From: Reticulitermes speratus
Lineage: Eukaryota > Arthropoda > Insecta > Blattodea > Rhinotermitidae
NCBI GenBank assembly: GCA_021186555.1
Contig: JAJKFL010000014.1
Span: forward strand, 31,574,033 to 31,638,032
Direction of reading: 5' to 3'
Length of the DNA stretch: 64,000 nt
The notes beneath the pieces are model-generated. The model was not told where the DNA came from, did no database searches, and saw nothing but the letters and a program-made list of their open reading frames with translations. Positions 47,126 to 59,559 of the stretch are shown here, piece by piece. The stretch's first letter is position 1. Each line of letters starts with the position of its first letter. A program made the position numbers and the translations under genes.

Positions 47126-48076
47126 ATACCCTTTATGGTTATTGCCGCAAGTACTTCAGACCTCGGAAATACATAAAATTTTGGAATATATTTGTTATAA
47201 ATTGCCTCATTCTGTTCTGTTATTTTCATTACTGCTTATAGCTGAGGTTAATTGTATGGCCCACGTATGCCTATCACGTCTGTCTTAGTTTTCAGTAGCA
47301 GTTTGCTATGTATGTCTTTGAGAAGACATGGTAGGCATATTGTCATAATTATTTTCCCACCATTTTATCTTTTTGTAAAAATGCCATTGTTTTTAAATTT
47401 TAATTACCTCTTTATAACAAGTTTTACACAACAGATTGTAATAATAAGTTTAGCGTCTTCCAACTGAGCACCCAGAGCAGGAAAATTTTTACCTTCCCTC
47501 TGAATCACTTTTTTTTCCCAATTACGTAATAATTATCACGATGCTGGCTGCTGGATTAGCCGTTTTCTGTTTTTAACAGTTTATAAATCGTAAACAATTA
47601 CTTTACCAAACGTCAGAGAAGGAATGAAGGTTGTGGATCAGACGTAATCTGCTTCGTTTCGCACATCAAGTTTTCTTTATTCCCCAACGTGCATTTTAAT
47701 TCATATGTAACACAGATAACCCGAAGCGCTGACAACCAGCTTCCGGTGGAATCAGGTTGCTTTGAAGCAGATATGAAAGAACATTTGACACGGAACTAAC
47801 TGCATGTTGTAGTCGTTCTTGACAAACTGTTACAAATTTAAACATTTGAAGAAATACCCGTCTTTTGTGGAACAGAAGTCAATGAACAAATTCCGTTTTG
47901 AGTGACAGAATGTATCGCCTCCAAAATATGGGTGAAGATTATCTGTATACCAGTGGTACACACTGGGTAACTTTCTTCCACCTTCCCATTTTACCAGAGG
48001 ACAGATTCAGTCTACGAAACGTGTTGCTAGAATGTTGTATTTCAATCAGACAATGGGTAAAGTCCTATTGCAGTAC

Positions 48077-48115
<39 letters not shown>
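48077..48115. repeat. (AAT)n microsatellite
   Basis: About 13 perfect units. Confidence 0.98.
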
Positions 48116-48116
<1 letters not shown>

Positions 48117-48469
48117 TACTATTGTCACTATATTTCACAACTATATTGAATTGTGTTGCACGTTCTGGTAGAATGAAAGGAAATTCTGGATGTGAAATGT
48201 AATTACAGAGCTTGTGATTCTGTGAACAGCACAAAGGGTGTCACTTGTGTGTATGTGTGTTTTGTCAAAAGGCCGTGGTGTAAGATTATTGCGGAAGAGT
48301 GGGCGCAATAAGAAACATGATTCTCGGAGCACCACGACTTCGTCTCTTTCACGCTTTGAGTGCAATCTCTGAATCCGGCGACGCATCTCTGTTCTTCTCA
48401 AGTGTTCGTTTTACTGTGAGAAAACTTATTATCATAAGCTGATTCAACGATATTTTGTACTATGTTTCA

Positions 48470-48780
48470 TTATTTCTTCCCTTGTGTTCTTTTATTTTCA
48501 TTCATTATTTCATTCTTTCTTTCTTTCGTTTTATCCTTCTTTCGTTTCCTACCCTCGTCACGTTCTTTTTCTTTCTGCATTTATTGTAGGCCTATTTATC
48601 ACTAGTTCCTTTTCCTATGCTCCTTTCTCCTTCTGTTCCATTCCTTATATAATTGTGTTTCAGTCTTGCTTCCTTTTACATATCTATATTTCTTCTTTCC
48701 TTGCTCAATTAGATTCTTTCTCTTTCTGTCGCTACGTTTTATCCTTCTGTCTCAGTTTTTTCCTCCAATTTGTAGTAGGG
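48470..48780. repeat. Pyrimidine-rich low-complexity tract
   Basis: Long run of TTTC/TTCC words (e.g. CATTCTTTCTTTCTTTCG). An open + frame of 104 residues rich in Phe and Ser results from the composition. Confidence 0.7.
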
Positions 48781-49261
48781 TACACATGTACGTACTGATT
48801 CTATGAAATTTCAAACTCACATTTAGAACAACGTGTAGGATTTGGAACCAACATAATGAGAGCAAACAATACTCAATAGAATACGATAATCTGGGATCTT
48901 CTTACTTGGATTGGATTAAAATAGCAACAACCGAAACGTACGTTTTTACAGGACTATATAGACTACTTAAAGAAGTGCCCAGAAATGTGCGCTTATACGA
49001 ATTTTATGCTTTTAGAAAATATGTTTTAAATATATTTTAAATATCTTACTCATATGGAACGGTTTATCTTTACACTGTAAAACCTAAATAGATTACTCAA
49101 TTGTGTATCGATTACTCTTAATAATGATCCCAGGATCGAAACGTATGGATCTGAATAAATTATATATTCATGATTTTAGTATATGCATGAGTAATAGATT
49201 TATGAATAATATAAATCTCGTGAGAACAGAATTGGACAACTGTAAAAAATAAAATATTAAC

Positions 49262-49435
49262 CGAGCAAGTTGTCCTACGTTGCAGTGTGTCTAGCTTGTA
49301 TTTTGGAGTTACCTGTTTCGAATCTCGACTTCCGATTTTCCTGACTGACGTCTTGTGATTCGCCTCAGTTCATCCAGACAAATGTCGATATGGTTCCTCA
49401 AATTACGCTACCACAGCGTATACTATACAGATACG
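49262..49435 (+). mobile_element. SINE-like tRNA-derived fragment, family D copy 1
   Basis: The head ACGTTGCAGTGTGTCTAGC has a B-box-like CCTGTTTCGAATCTCG. The body contains CATCCAGACAAATGTCGATA and TGGTTCCTC, matching CTCCAGACAAATGCCGAGATA at 62100. Confidence 0.6.
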
Positions 49436-49479
49436 GACGTATTTTATTTTGGATTGTGACGTTATTGAACCTGTTGGAT

Positions 49480-49600
49480 ACGTGATGACGTTTCAGTTGA
49501 ACCTGTCATCTCCAGCAGGTCAGGTTCAGGAAGCAGGTTCCTGTAAAATGACGGTATTTATCTGTCAAACTACACGGCGTCACATTTCATAAGATAGTAA
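49480..49600 (+). repeat. Repeat-tail fragment family F, copy 5
   Basis: TCATCTCCAGCAGGTCAGG, then CTGTCAAACTACACGGCGTC and ACATTTCATAAG. Confidence 0.5.
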
Positions 49601-50286
49601 TATTCATACAAATCTCGGTGGGAACTGTAAATGTCATGCGCTAATAGAGAAACACAAAGGAACTTGCTTTCCAACCAGATTACACTGTAAATTTCATATT
49701 ATAAACACAGAAGTAGGTAAAAGTAGCAGATTTTAGAGAATATCCTCGCAGTACCTGGGTTAATTACAAGCAATAAGTTAGAGCACAAGTAATATAGACC
49801 TAAGATATGACCACGTTTTAACAGAACGAGTTTCTAGTTGTGCTTGTAATTAAGTGTGCCTACAACACCAAACTTCATTACTTTCGCTTTAGAGCTCAGT
49901 GCGCGGACTGTTGACATTTACTGTAACTTCAGTGTGCCCTGGACACACGGATTCTTTCCCACTCACCAAAAGTAACGTTTCTGTAATTGTTCCACGACTG
50001 CGCGGAAATGGACCACAGCAACTTCGTGAAATTATCTCAGTTATCACTGCACATAACTCAGAACTCTAAATTCTAAATAGACATCGGCTATCTCAGTCTG
50101 ATACATAGATAAGTTAGGAAGTGCCCGCAGGGCCTACCAATGTTGGCGTGTTTGCTTTGTTATTGTCCCTGTTACTTCTGTTGTTCTTATTTGTGAGTAT
50201 TTTTAATTAATTCTGAACTTTGTCACTTCTTTCTTTTGTTTTTACGTGTGGGATGATACATTTAGATTTTTAGGTGTTTCTGCGGC

Positions 50287-51597
50287 CTTTGTGGCTATGT
50301 CCTGTTACTTGTACATACCTTTGTGGCTATGTCCTGTTACTTGTACATACCTTTGTGGCTATGTCCTGTTACTTGTACATACCTTTGTGGCTATGTCCTG
50401 TTACTTGTACATACCTTTGTGGCTATGTCCTGTTACTTGTACATACCTTTGTGGCTATGTCCTGTTACTTGTACATACCTTTGTGGCTATGTCCTGTTAC
50501 TTGTACATACCTTTGTGGCTATGTCCTGTTACTTGTACATACCTTTGTGGCTATGTCCTGTTACTTGTACATACCTTTGTGGCTATGTCCTGTTACTTGT
50601 ACATACCTTTGTGGCTATGTCCTGTTACTTGTACATACCTTTGTGGCTATGTCTGTTACTTGTACATACCTTTGTGGCTATGTCCTGTTACTTGTACATA
50701 CCTTTGTGGCAATGTCTGTTACTTGTACATACCTTTGTGGCTATGTCCTGTTACTTGTACATACCTTTGTGGCTATGTCCTGTTACTTGTACATACCTTT
50801 GTGGCAATGTCTTGTTACTTGTACATACCTTTGTGGCTATGTCTTGTTACTTGTACATACCTTTGTGGCTATGTCTTGTTACTTGTACATACCTTTGTGG
50901 CTATGTCTTGTTACTTGTACATACCTTTGTGGCTATGTCCTGTTACTTGTACATACCTTGGTATCTATGTCCTGTTACTTGTACATACCTTTGTGGCTAT
51001 GTCCTGTTACTTGTACATACCTTTGTGGCTATGTCTTGTTACTTGTACATACCTTTGTGGCTATGTCTTGTTACTTGTACATACCTTTGTGGCTATGTGC
51101 TGTTACTTGTACATACCTTTGTGGCTATGTCTTGTTACTTGTACATACCTTTGTGGCTATGTCTTGTTACTTGTACATACCTTTGTGGCTATGTCTTGTT
51201 ACTTGTACGTACCTTTGTGGCTATGTCTTGTTACTTGTACATACCTTTGTGGCTATGTCTTGTTACTTGTACATACCTTTGTGGCTATGTCTTGTTACTT
51301 GTACATACCTTTGTGGCTATGTCTTGTTACTTGTACATACCTTTGTGGCTATGTCTTGTTACTTGTACATACCTTTGTGGCTATGTCTTGTTACTTGTAC
51401 ATACCTTTGTGGCTATGTCTTGTTACTTGTACATACCTTTGTGGCTATGTCTTGTTACTTGTACATACCTTTGTGGCTATGTCTTGTTACTTGTACATAC
51501 CTTTGTGGCTATGTCTTGTTACTTGTACATACCTTTGTGGCTATGTGCTGTTACTTGTACATACCTTTGTGGCTATGTCTTGTTACTTGTACATACC
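50287..51597. repeat. 32-bp minisatellite, about 41 units (1.3 kb)
   Basis: The unit is CTTTGTGGCTATGTC plus CTGTTACTTGTACATAC. The first eleven or so units have GTCCTG; later units mostly have GTCTTG. Two units have a one-base deletion (GTCTGTTA, about 50650 and 50715), and two have GTGCTG at 51097 and 51545, 448 bases (14 units) apart. Because 32 is not a multiple of three, each forward frame cycles through all phases. None contains a stop, which gives three overlapping open frames of 439-487 residues. These are artefacts of the repeat. Confidence 0.97.
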
Positions 51598-51599
51598 CC

Positions 51600-53095
51600 A
51601 CAAACGTGGAGATATCCTATTTCTTGTGCTTCAGGTGCGTAGCTTTCATAAATGCGCTGAAAGCGCCGCTTCCCTTGAAAGTTTCGTAAAATTTTATTTA
51701 TTACTTTAAAACGTAAAAGTACACATAGGTTACCATTTATCATTATTTTCCTACTACAGGTAACTCTAAATTCCCTCTTTTATCCTCTGGACGCTGGTGT
51801 TGCCCTTTCCTTCAGGATCCCTTGTCATTTTCAAGTCTGGCCTACTGCTGTGAAGGATATCTACGTCCAGTACACCTCCTACACGCATGTGCTGTGTGTT
51901 AGGGAAGCTCTATTCACTACAGCGTCTAACAGCAGCAGACAGGAGCTCTTGTTTAGCTGTTACTGTCTGAATATTCCATTTTTTGCATTTATTCAAAGTT
52001 TTTGACTTCGTTTACTAGTAGGTTATAAAATGTTGGTACTGTTGAATTGTTTAGTGCTTTTCGTGCAGTTATTTTAAGTGTTTCGACCATTACGTCTTCT
52101 GTGTTTAAAGGCATCGTGTTTTAATGGAACTTTCTGAATCTAGTGTGGCTTGATGGAAGTAGCTTGAATCGCCGCGTCCAACCGCCTCGACCAGCGGACA
52201 CGTGTTTTCTCGTCCTTACAATGAATTAGTAATACAGCGCGCGCAACAGGAGTGCGTTGAAATTGATGGTTCAAGTGACAGTGTGTGTGGGTGTTCGATC
52301 GAATATCTCCAAAGAATATCTTTTACTAGTTTGTCATTTGATGAAAAGTAGGAATTATTGTAAAGGGAAGGCCAATGCCAGACTTTCACATTCACACACA
52401 CACACAGTCTAAAGTATAATAAACTTTGTTAGGCATTTTAGATCGCAGCTTTATGAAAATGTAGTACGGTTATGCTGTTGTAGAAAGACAAACATTTTTT
52501 TTTCTGGCCATGTCTTATATTCCGTAAAGAGAAATCGAGTGGGCTTCAGCGGAGTTTGATGATCTACAAAGCTAAAAAGCGCCATGAAAGTACTGTTGCT
52601 CATATACTTTCCTTGAAGGATCTTAAACTTTTCGGAAAGAATTGGAGGGTACAGCGTGAATGATCAACACCTGCTTTCTATTGAAAGTCACAGTGAGCAA
52701 GTAAAGAAGAAGAGGACAATGCTAACACACCTAATACATGTTTTCTGTGTCTTGGGGAATCTGGGTTTGGCATTCCATGTACACGACGAGTCCGTGCGTG
52801 CGCCAACAGAAGAAATTATATCGAGATGCTGAAAGTTGCTAGCAAGTTGTGGTGTTGGCCTCAAGGAGCGTATTGACGTCAACGGTGTGTCTCGAGGGAT
52901 TTCCGCAGAACTACAGAGCGAACTTACAATATCATTGTCACAATGCATGATGAATGGAATACAAATACGTCTCTGAAGTAGAAAGTAGTGACAATGCGTG
53001 CAGCACTCAGAAAACTGAGAACTTTAAAACTCCTTTTATATAGCAGTTTGGAGAAAACTTTGATTCTGTTTGGAAAGGAATTGTGAAGATGACAG
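51600..53095. other. Stretch without recognisable features
   Basis: Has a short (CA)n run at about 52390-52405. No conserved frame. Confidence 0.4.
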
Positions 53096-53099
53096 TCAG

Positions 53100-53215
53100 C
53101 TTTTCAAAAAATATTTCTCGGGCTAGCAGCCGCATCAGGTGGTTAAACGGCGAGTAAACCAACGTTTCGAGAACCCTCTCTCTCTCTCCTCGTCATCAAG
53201 GAACTCGCGAGAAAT
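53100..53215 (-). repeat. Hammerhead-core-like repeat fragment
   Basis: The minus strand reads TTGATGACGAGG, a GA run, then GGTTCTCGAAACGTTGG, and further on CACCTGATGCGGCTGC. It shares the 'TGATGA...CGAAACGTTGG' order with family F. Confidence 0.45.
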
Positions 53216-53919
53216 AGGATGGAACCGAGGGAGGGTGAAGATAAAAATCACCCCACATGAGAAAGTTTGTGAAAATGAGCGATGTGATGGTGTCGAAAAT
53301 TTCAGACCGACTTTTATGTTTTAAATTTGTGTACCTGCATGACTCCAAACAATTTTTAAACTACCAGCAGGATTTCCCCATTGAATGACTGAATTACGTG
53401 ATGGAGAACTTCGGCCGTCGCTCTGATTGAGTGTGTATGAAAAGTGATCTTGTGGCAGTGTGTTATAATGTTGAATATTACAAAAACGGCGATGACCGTG
53501 ACATGTATAAGGCAGCAAGAACCGGAAGATTTGTTCCTTCATTCCTACAAGCTTGCCAAAATTATCATCATAATACCGGCTACAAGAGCATGGAGATAAC
53601 GGTCATTTTCTCCTCAAAAGAATAAAAAATTATCTACGCAACACCCAGGGCCAAGAACGTCTGTCATCCTTACACGGCTCAACATAGAAAGTCATCTGCT
53701 CGATGGGCTCATGTTAAAACTAACTTTCTTCGATGACGTCATCAACATATTTGCTGCAACATCAAGGAGGGTCGAACTACATTACAAATCATAAGGTAGG
53801 CCTAAAACTATAATTAATTCTATCGTAGGTATTCCTTCATGAGAAATTTAGTTAAATGTTTCTCGCCTTCTCTCTCCCTCTCTGACGAACAGTCGCGTAT
53901 ACTTAATGTTACAATATTC

Positions 53920-54185
53920 CGCGCGGTTGCTTTCGTATAAAGAAATTTGAGATGTTGTTTCAATGTACATTTGATAGCTGCATTGTTTGTATTTTGGCTT
54001 TGTTTGTTACTACCATTCACTTTTGTTTTTATGTATTTAGGTGTCAGTTGGTGGTTTCTGCATATTTTATTGAACCAGACAGCAGCAGTAGTCTTCAGTA
54101 GTTTCTCTTTGATGTTCTTGAAACTGTGTACAGTATTTGCCTGTTGCGCATTTGTGTACTTACTGTTACGTATATTCTATGCAGA
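53920..54185 (-). mobile_element. Penelope-like retroelement fragment, second copy
   Basis: Minus-strand pieces SKRNY..., AAVWFNKICRNHQLTPKY and NGSNKQSQNTNNAAIKCTLK parallel the fragment at 38598-39574 (NGHNRQSQNTLKTAIKCRIN). This copy has no insertion where the other carries mariner, so it shows the pre-insertion arrangement. Only an N-terminal portion is present and it looks old. Confidence 0.65.
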
Positions 54186-54606
54186 ATATTAATTTTGTGC
54201 AGTGGTTGGAAATGAAACTTGCATGCGTAAAGTCGCGTATAATTGAACATTATATTTCCGCTTCCCCTCTGAGATAAATCATGCTACGCCATTGTTGTAC
54301 GTCTATTGTAAACGCGCGATGTTGTATGTCTTGCTCTTCTACCGTAAAAGGGAAGATATCGTGTTTTCTGTATTTATCTCTTAGAGTGGTAGAGAGAGGG
54401 GGTCTTCTGTTTCCTGTGCTCGTCTCGTAAGGGCGAGATGTTTAAATATTCATTTTATTCTTAAGCCTGGTTTCGTACTTCACAGAGAACACACCATGTC
54501 TCCATTATAAATGCTGATCACGTAAACATACATAAATTTTCGTGCAAAGTGTCTTATTTTTGCCTAAATTTAACCAAAATCGTGATGTGTCCAAACATTG
54601 TAGTAG

Positions 54607-54905
54607 AGGGGGCATGCGGTGGCGCAGTTGGTTGAGGCACTGCTCTACAAGCCGGAAGGTGGCGGGTTCGATTCCCGATGGTGTAATTGGAATTTTTCAT
54701 TTACGTAATCCTTTCGGTCGCACAATGGCCCTGGGGTCGATTCGGCCTCTAACAGAAATGAGTACCAGGAGTATTTCCTGGGGGGTAAAGGCGGCCGGTG
54801 CGTAGGGCTGGCAACCTTACCACCTTCATGTGCCGATTGTCTAGAAATCTGGGAGCCTCAACCTCCTGGAACCCTAAGGGCCTATCCAGGTCTGTAATGG
54901 TATTT
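54607..54905 (+). mobile_element. tRNA-derived SINE family C, copy 1
   Basis: A box GTGGCGCAGTTGGTTGAGG and B box GCGGGTTCGATTCCCG are both near consensus and about 36 bases apart. The body has CCTGGGGGGTAAAGGCGG and GGCAACCTTACCACC, shared with 57545-57990. It is the best preserved Pol III promoter in the window. The body after the tRNA-like head excludes a true tRNA gene. Confidence 0.85.
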
Positions 54906-54909
54906 CTTT

Positions 54910-56095
54910 ACCATTGTAATAGAAATCGCAAATATTAACTAAATCTCTTGTCTCATTTAATCATCGTGTTAACTCCCCTATTGCAGTTCCTCATCGTGCT
55001 ATGTCCCCTGTCTCAAGTCCACACATTCTCCTTAGCACCTGAATTGTACCTTCACAGCATTAGTTATGTGTATGTCACATATACACCTATAAAATAAGTT
55101 TCTTCTATTTTTCAAATAGCCAATAACGTTATAATCATTAAACATTGTAATGCTTCAAAACAACACACTTTTCTTAAGATTTCATTCAACGTTCAACGGA
55201 ATTATTTCATAATGCTCATACAGTTACGGTTTCTGCAAATAATCTTTCCCCTTAACCAGTATTACACGTATACCGCAGAGTCACGTTTTGAAATCACGGT
55301 TACATTTAATATGCACGTTATGTTTATTTTTTCGGCAATGGCCAGGGCTGGTTATTGCTTCCATTCTTTCATCTTTTCTACTACCAGTCGTCCACATTCA
55401 TTGATAACACACGTCAGTGACAATTCATACCATTATACACTGGTACTTATAGGCCTACGCATTGTATATTATTAGTATTTTTTTCCCTTGAAAATATAAT
55501 TGAGGTTGTAGCAGTGATTACGACCTGCTATTAAGGCATTATATTTGCCTTCTCGGTGTTCTCTATCCCGGATTTGACTACCGTGTAAGTTGCTTTTAGT
55601 ACTTTTTTTTTCACGGCTTGTTTTCAGTCGCTCCGCTGAAGCCAAACTATCTCTTCTTCAAAACAATTCGACTGAATTTTGCCTTTCGTAAGTCCGTTTT
55701 GGGAAGATTAAGAAAACGTTCGGTCGTAAGATGGATAAATTTATGTTCAAGAGAGGATATTACCTTGACATAACAAGGAAGGCCTCCTGGTCATATAAGT
55801 GGTTTTAAGATCTTGAAAACTGGGGAGTTACGATTGAGCAGGCAAGAAGAGAGGGTGAGGAGGGAACGAATTGCAAAGAGATTTGTCTTAAACCTCTTAA
55901 AAAGTCACTGCTTAGAGACCGGGAATGAGATAGAAACAATAAATTGGATCTTAGGGAATTTATGAGGATGTAAAATGAAATAAACAGAATCGTCTCCAGT
56001 GGTGGTTTTATGCGGTGTTAAATATTTGGTTTCTAAATATTATGGTCTTAACATGACGCAGTATAGTTTGGTAAATGGGGAAACCTGCTACATCC
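54910..56095. other. Stretch without recognisable features
   Basis: AT-rich; nothing recognised. Confidence 0.4.
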
Positions 56096-56099
56096 ATCC

Positions 56100-56180
56100 T
56101 TAGGGTAGGTTGGGATAATAGGTCCTTCAAAACGTTGGTACTCACATACCAAATCAAACGGTGACCCATCCAAGAAGGCT
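56100..56180 (+). repeat. Repeat-tail fragment family F, copy 6
   Basis: TCCTTCAAAACGTTGGTACT, then ACATACCAAATCAAACGGTG and CCATCCAAGAAGG. Confidence 0.5.
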
Positions 56181-57544
56181 GTAATCTTGACACCACCTTG
56201 AAATCACATTCGACTTCTAATCTAACTTCCGGGCTGTTGGTTAAATCAACAGAATACTTCAGCTTTAGATGTTACTCAGCTTAGTGTCCGAATTTTCCCC
56301 TCAGAACGTTCTAATACAGACTGGGCGGAACGGCATTCTTGTGACAAATAACGGATTGACGTAGAGAATTCTTATTTTCATGACAAAGGTACAAACCGTC
56401 TGAGGGCTGCAAGTCCGCGAATAAAAGTCAATAAAGGATAAATGCAGTGCACGGGCGAGGTAGGGAAGCAGGTCGCAGCTTTTCAGCAATAAATGTGAGG
56501 CATTTTAATGCTACGGCAGAGAGGAAGCCAAACCTCTTCAGAAAGAAGAGAGACGAAAAAAAAACCGAGAAAAAAGTAAAAAAAGGGAGAAGTGAAACAG
56601 AAGAACGGAGGAAAGGAAGTTTGTTTCGATGCATTATTTATAAACGTGTAAACTGAAGACCAAGAAGGGTAGAAACGAACACCAGTATAAATCCATAAAT
56701 ATGCTCGCCTTTGGTAAATTTATTTTACCTCGTGATATAATGAATAGAATGTGAGAAATATTGCGCGAGATTTGATTTCTTGCGGTGGTGACCTTAAAAA
56801 TTATGGTTAGTGGGCTGTAGGGCGGTGTAGTTTTCTTCTGCCGAGGAGATTGATGCAGCACGGTAAAGCTGTTCTGTCCTGAAGTGGGAGGCTGCAGCTT
56901 CCTGCAAAACGTTGCTCCTAGTGTACTGAAACACGTGTAGTTACATCCTAAAAGACCATTAACTAGATGAAAATACTTTTATAAAAAATTATTAAACATT
57001 AACTTTTAATTTTAAGGCCCTGGCCAGAAAATAAAGCAAAAATTAAAATTAAATGGAGACTTCAAACAAGGACATTTCTTTTTGAATAAAACATTGATAA
57101 AAATAATACAGTAATATTATGTCTTAAAATAAAATCTAAGACAGCGGACTACGTAAAATTTATCAAGAGACGAATGTGGAAAATGTGTAAGTCATTCGAG
57201 CAGTCTGTACCTTTCTACTGTTATTTTTATGACATCATTTCTACCTGAAGGTGGAGACAGCAGGCTACTCCAAACGTTTGAGAACCATCGCTGTGAGAAC
57301 CTCAAATCGCATGCATTTTTTATGAGTGTTGCAAATGATAAGGTTGCGTCAGGAAGATGACTGAGCACCGAGGATGAATGGTGATTCTGAGCCCTGTCTC
57401 TTTGCTTCTCACCGGCAATTCTGTCACAAATCCGCGATCCCACAACGGTCAAAACAAGGCTTCTGTGTTGCCAACAGCGTAATTTTACAACTACGCACAT
57501 TCCAGTGTGAAAGTTATTATTTTAAAGATCTTAAGTACCGGAGT

Positions 57545-57720
57545 CCGTTCACCTTAGTCGGTATAGTGATTGGCGTAGGGCTGGAAAAGTGGTTAGATTC
57601 CCGGAAGTAGAAATAAACCTCTTCCTTGCTCAACGTGCACCTGAGGTTTTTTTCCCCGAGGGTAAAGCGGCCTGGACGTGAAGCTAACCTCTCACATTTA
57701 TTTCCGAGTTTAAGAACAAC
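57545..57720 (+). mobile_element. SINE family C, first of two adjacent copies
   Basis: Head CACCTTAGTCGGTATAGTG, decayed B box GTGGTTAGATTCCCG, body CCCGAGGGTAAAGCGGCC. It is followed directly by a second head at 57738. Confidence 0.65.
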
Positions 57721-57737
57721 TGTCTGAGTCCTACCCA

Positions 57738-57990
57738 GGTGGCCGGGATAGGGTAGTCTGTATGACTCGCTACGGGCTGAACTGTTCGAAGTTCGAACCC
57801 CGATGGTGGCGAGATTTCCCGTACCCAGCGTACTGTGCAATGCGTACCCGGATCTCTTTCCCAGGGGTAAAGCGGCCGGGGCGTTGCTTTTACCACCCAC
57901 CCATATCTAACACCGGAGTTTAGCGCTATATCTCAAACCCCGCTCTGTGCCTTCGTGGCATGTTATAGGGTGGACGTTACCTTTAATTCC
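57738..57990 (+). mobile_element. SINE family C, second adjacent copy
   Basis: Head AGGTGGCCGGGATAGGG, B box AAGTTCGAACCCCG, body TCCCAGGGGTAAAGCGGCC. The tail CTTCGTGGCATGTTATAGGG and ATTCCCATCC is missing from the first copy. Two heads in tandem suggest a dimer or an insertion beside an older copy. Confidence 0.7.
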
Positions 57991-59470
57991 CATCCACCCC
58001 TGCATCAAGCGCCACTAGTCGGACAAGTTTTACCGGCTGAAGAACATTGCTCTAGAAAGCCCCTGTCCTCCTGCTTTGATGTAATTTGGTCCAGGGTCAC
58101 TCAAGCGCTTGACCGTCCGAAGTCAGTTTGTTATAGCGAAGCTCTGAGCGGTGTTGACCATCCCTCTCGAAGGATGGCTAGATCAGATTAAACTTATCTA
58201 GGTGATATGCAGTCGTTATATATAGAACCGTGTTATGGCTAGTGCTGTCTATACCTCACTCATTACTGCTTTCTTTAATAACTTCTGACCATCAAGGTGA
58301 GACCTGCTTTAGAAAGGTGTGTGCAAACTTTACAGTGAAGGCCACGTCGTAACGAGTTTTGACCACTGAACTTACAAATGCCGTATTATAATAAGTTCCG
58401 AACACATAATTTACTGACACAGTACTATATGTACTTGTATCCGTCTATGTACTTGAATATTTTAATGTCTCGTGTCTTCGGTAGGGGAATTGAAATAAAA
58501 CAATTCAGAACGGAAGGTAAAAACTTTCCACGAATTTAATAGAAACAATACTAGTCTTAAGTTACAGAACAAGAAGTTTGTGTTTTGATTAAAATTTAAG
58601 TTTGTGTAGCTACGATTTTGTACGAATTTTTATAATTCCGATATTTTAGTTTCTAAAGACAGTGACGTAATTACCGTCTTCTGAAATGTGACGCGGACAA
58701 CACGGTGCTGTATTTAAGAGGAAGACAGTCTTCACAAAGTGAAGGTTTTTACATTCTTCAGAGTTGAGAGTTTTAGCCTTTTTCAATTTGACGTTATTCA
58801 GCTTCATGTTACGTTCTAGTATTGATTACTGTACATATTTGTAGGTACAAGTTTTCAAACTTTCTGTATACTTCCCGTAATAAATTGCTGAAGTCTTTGT
58901 TTGAAGGAATCATATTTTTAATTTCCTCTCTGACTTCTAGTGTACGATTACATTCCACTTCGAAATTTCTAGTATGTCACCGCCGAGTTACTTCCCACAG
59001 CGCTCCTGCATAAAAGATTTGAAAATGCAGACATTCGTTTGTCTCGAGGGCAAAAACAAAAAGCACTCACTGCTCTCTCCTTGCGAGTGTATTATTTATT
59101 TGCTCATGACAAGAGTATGAGGCGATGAGATCATACGACGAATTACAATTTATTTTAATATGCAATGTTTATTAAAACTTGTATCTTTTTATGTACAATT
59201 TATGACACAACTCACTGTTTAAGAAACGAAAATATAATTGAGCAAGAAGACCACCATAATATTCAGGCATTCACTTCAAACGTCCTTGAGACGAGAAGCA
59301 CGGAAAAACATGAGGCCTTTATGTTGTTCAGGAATGTAGGAATATTCGATTTTGTACTTTGTTTTTATCCTTCCAGATATCGTTATATTTTCTTGATGCA
59401 TTCTGCTATGTTTATTTCATAAAAATGAACAAATGTAACATCCAGTCTCCATAGCTGCGAGATTAACAAG

Positions 59471-59558
59471 TTCGACTAAAATTAGCCACTCTGAAGTCAG
59501 TCCCAGGTATTCCATAAATATCTGGAATTGACTTTAGGGCGGCTAATTCTAACCGAAA
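59471..59558. repeat. Short foldback element
   Basis: AATTAGCCACTCTGAAGTCA (left) and its inverted partner AATTAGCCGCCCTAAAGTCA (right) continue to CCAG.TATT around an 8-base loop. The arms are 32 bases or more with few mismatches. Confidence 0.6.
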
Positions 59559-59559
59559 T

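Noticed and set aside
50246-51709. Open frames of 439-487 residues in all three forward frames
   Set aside because: They are produced by the stop-free 32-bp tandem unit and its flanks; the peptides are the same repeat in different phases, with no independent protein evidence.
54607-54680. A possible true tRNA gene (A and B boxes near consensus)
   Set aside because: The acceptor ends do not pair and the sequence continues into a shared SINE body seen again at 57.5 kb.
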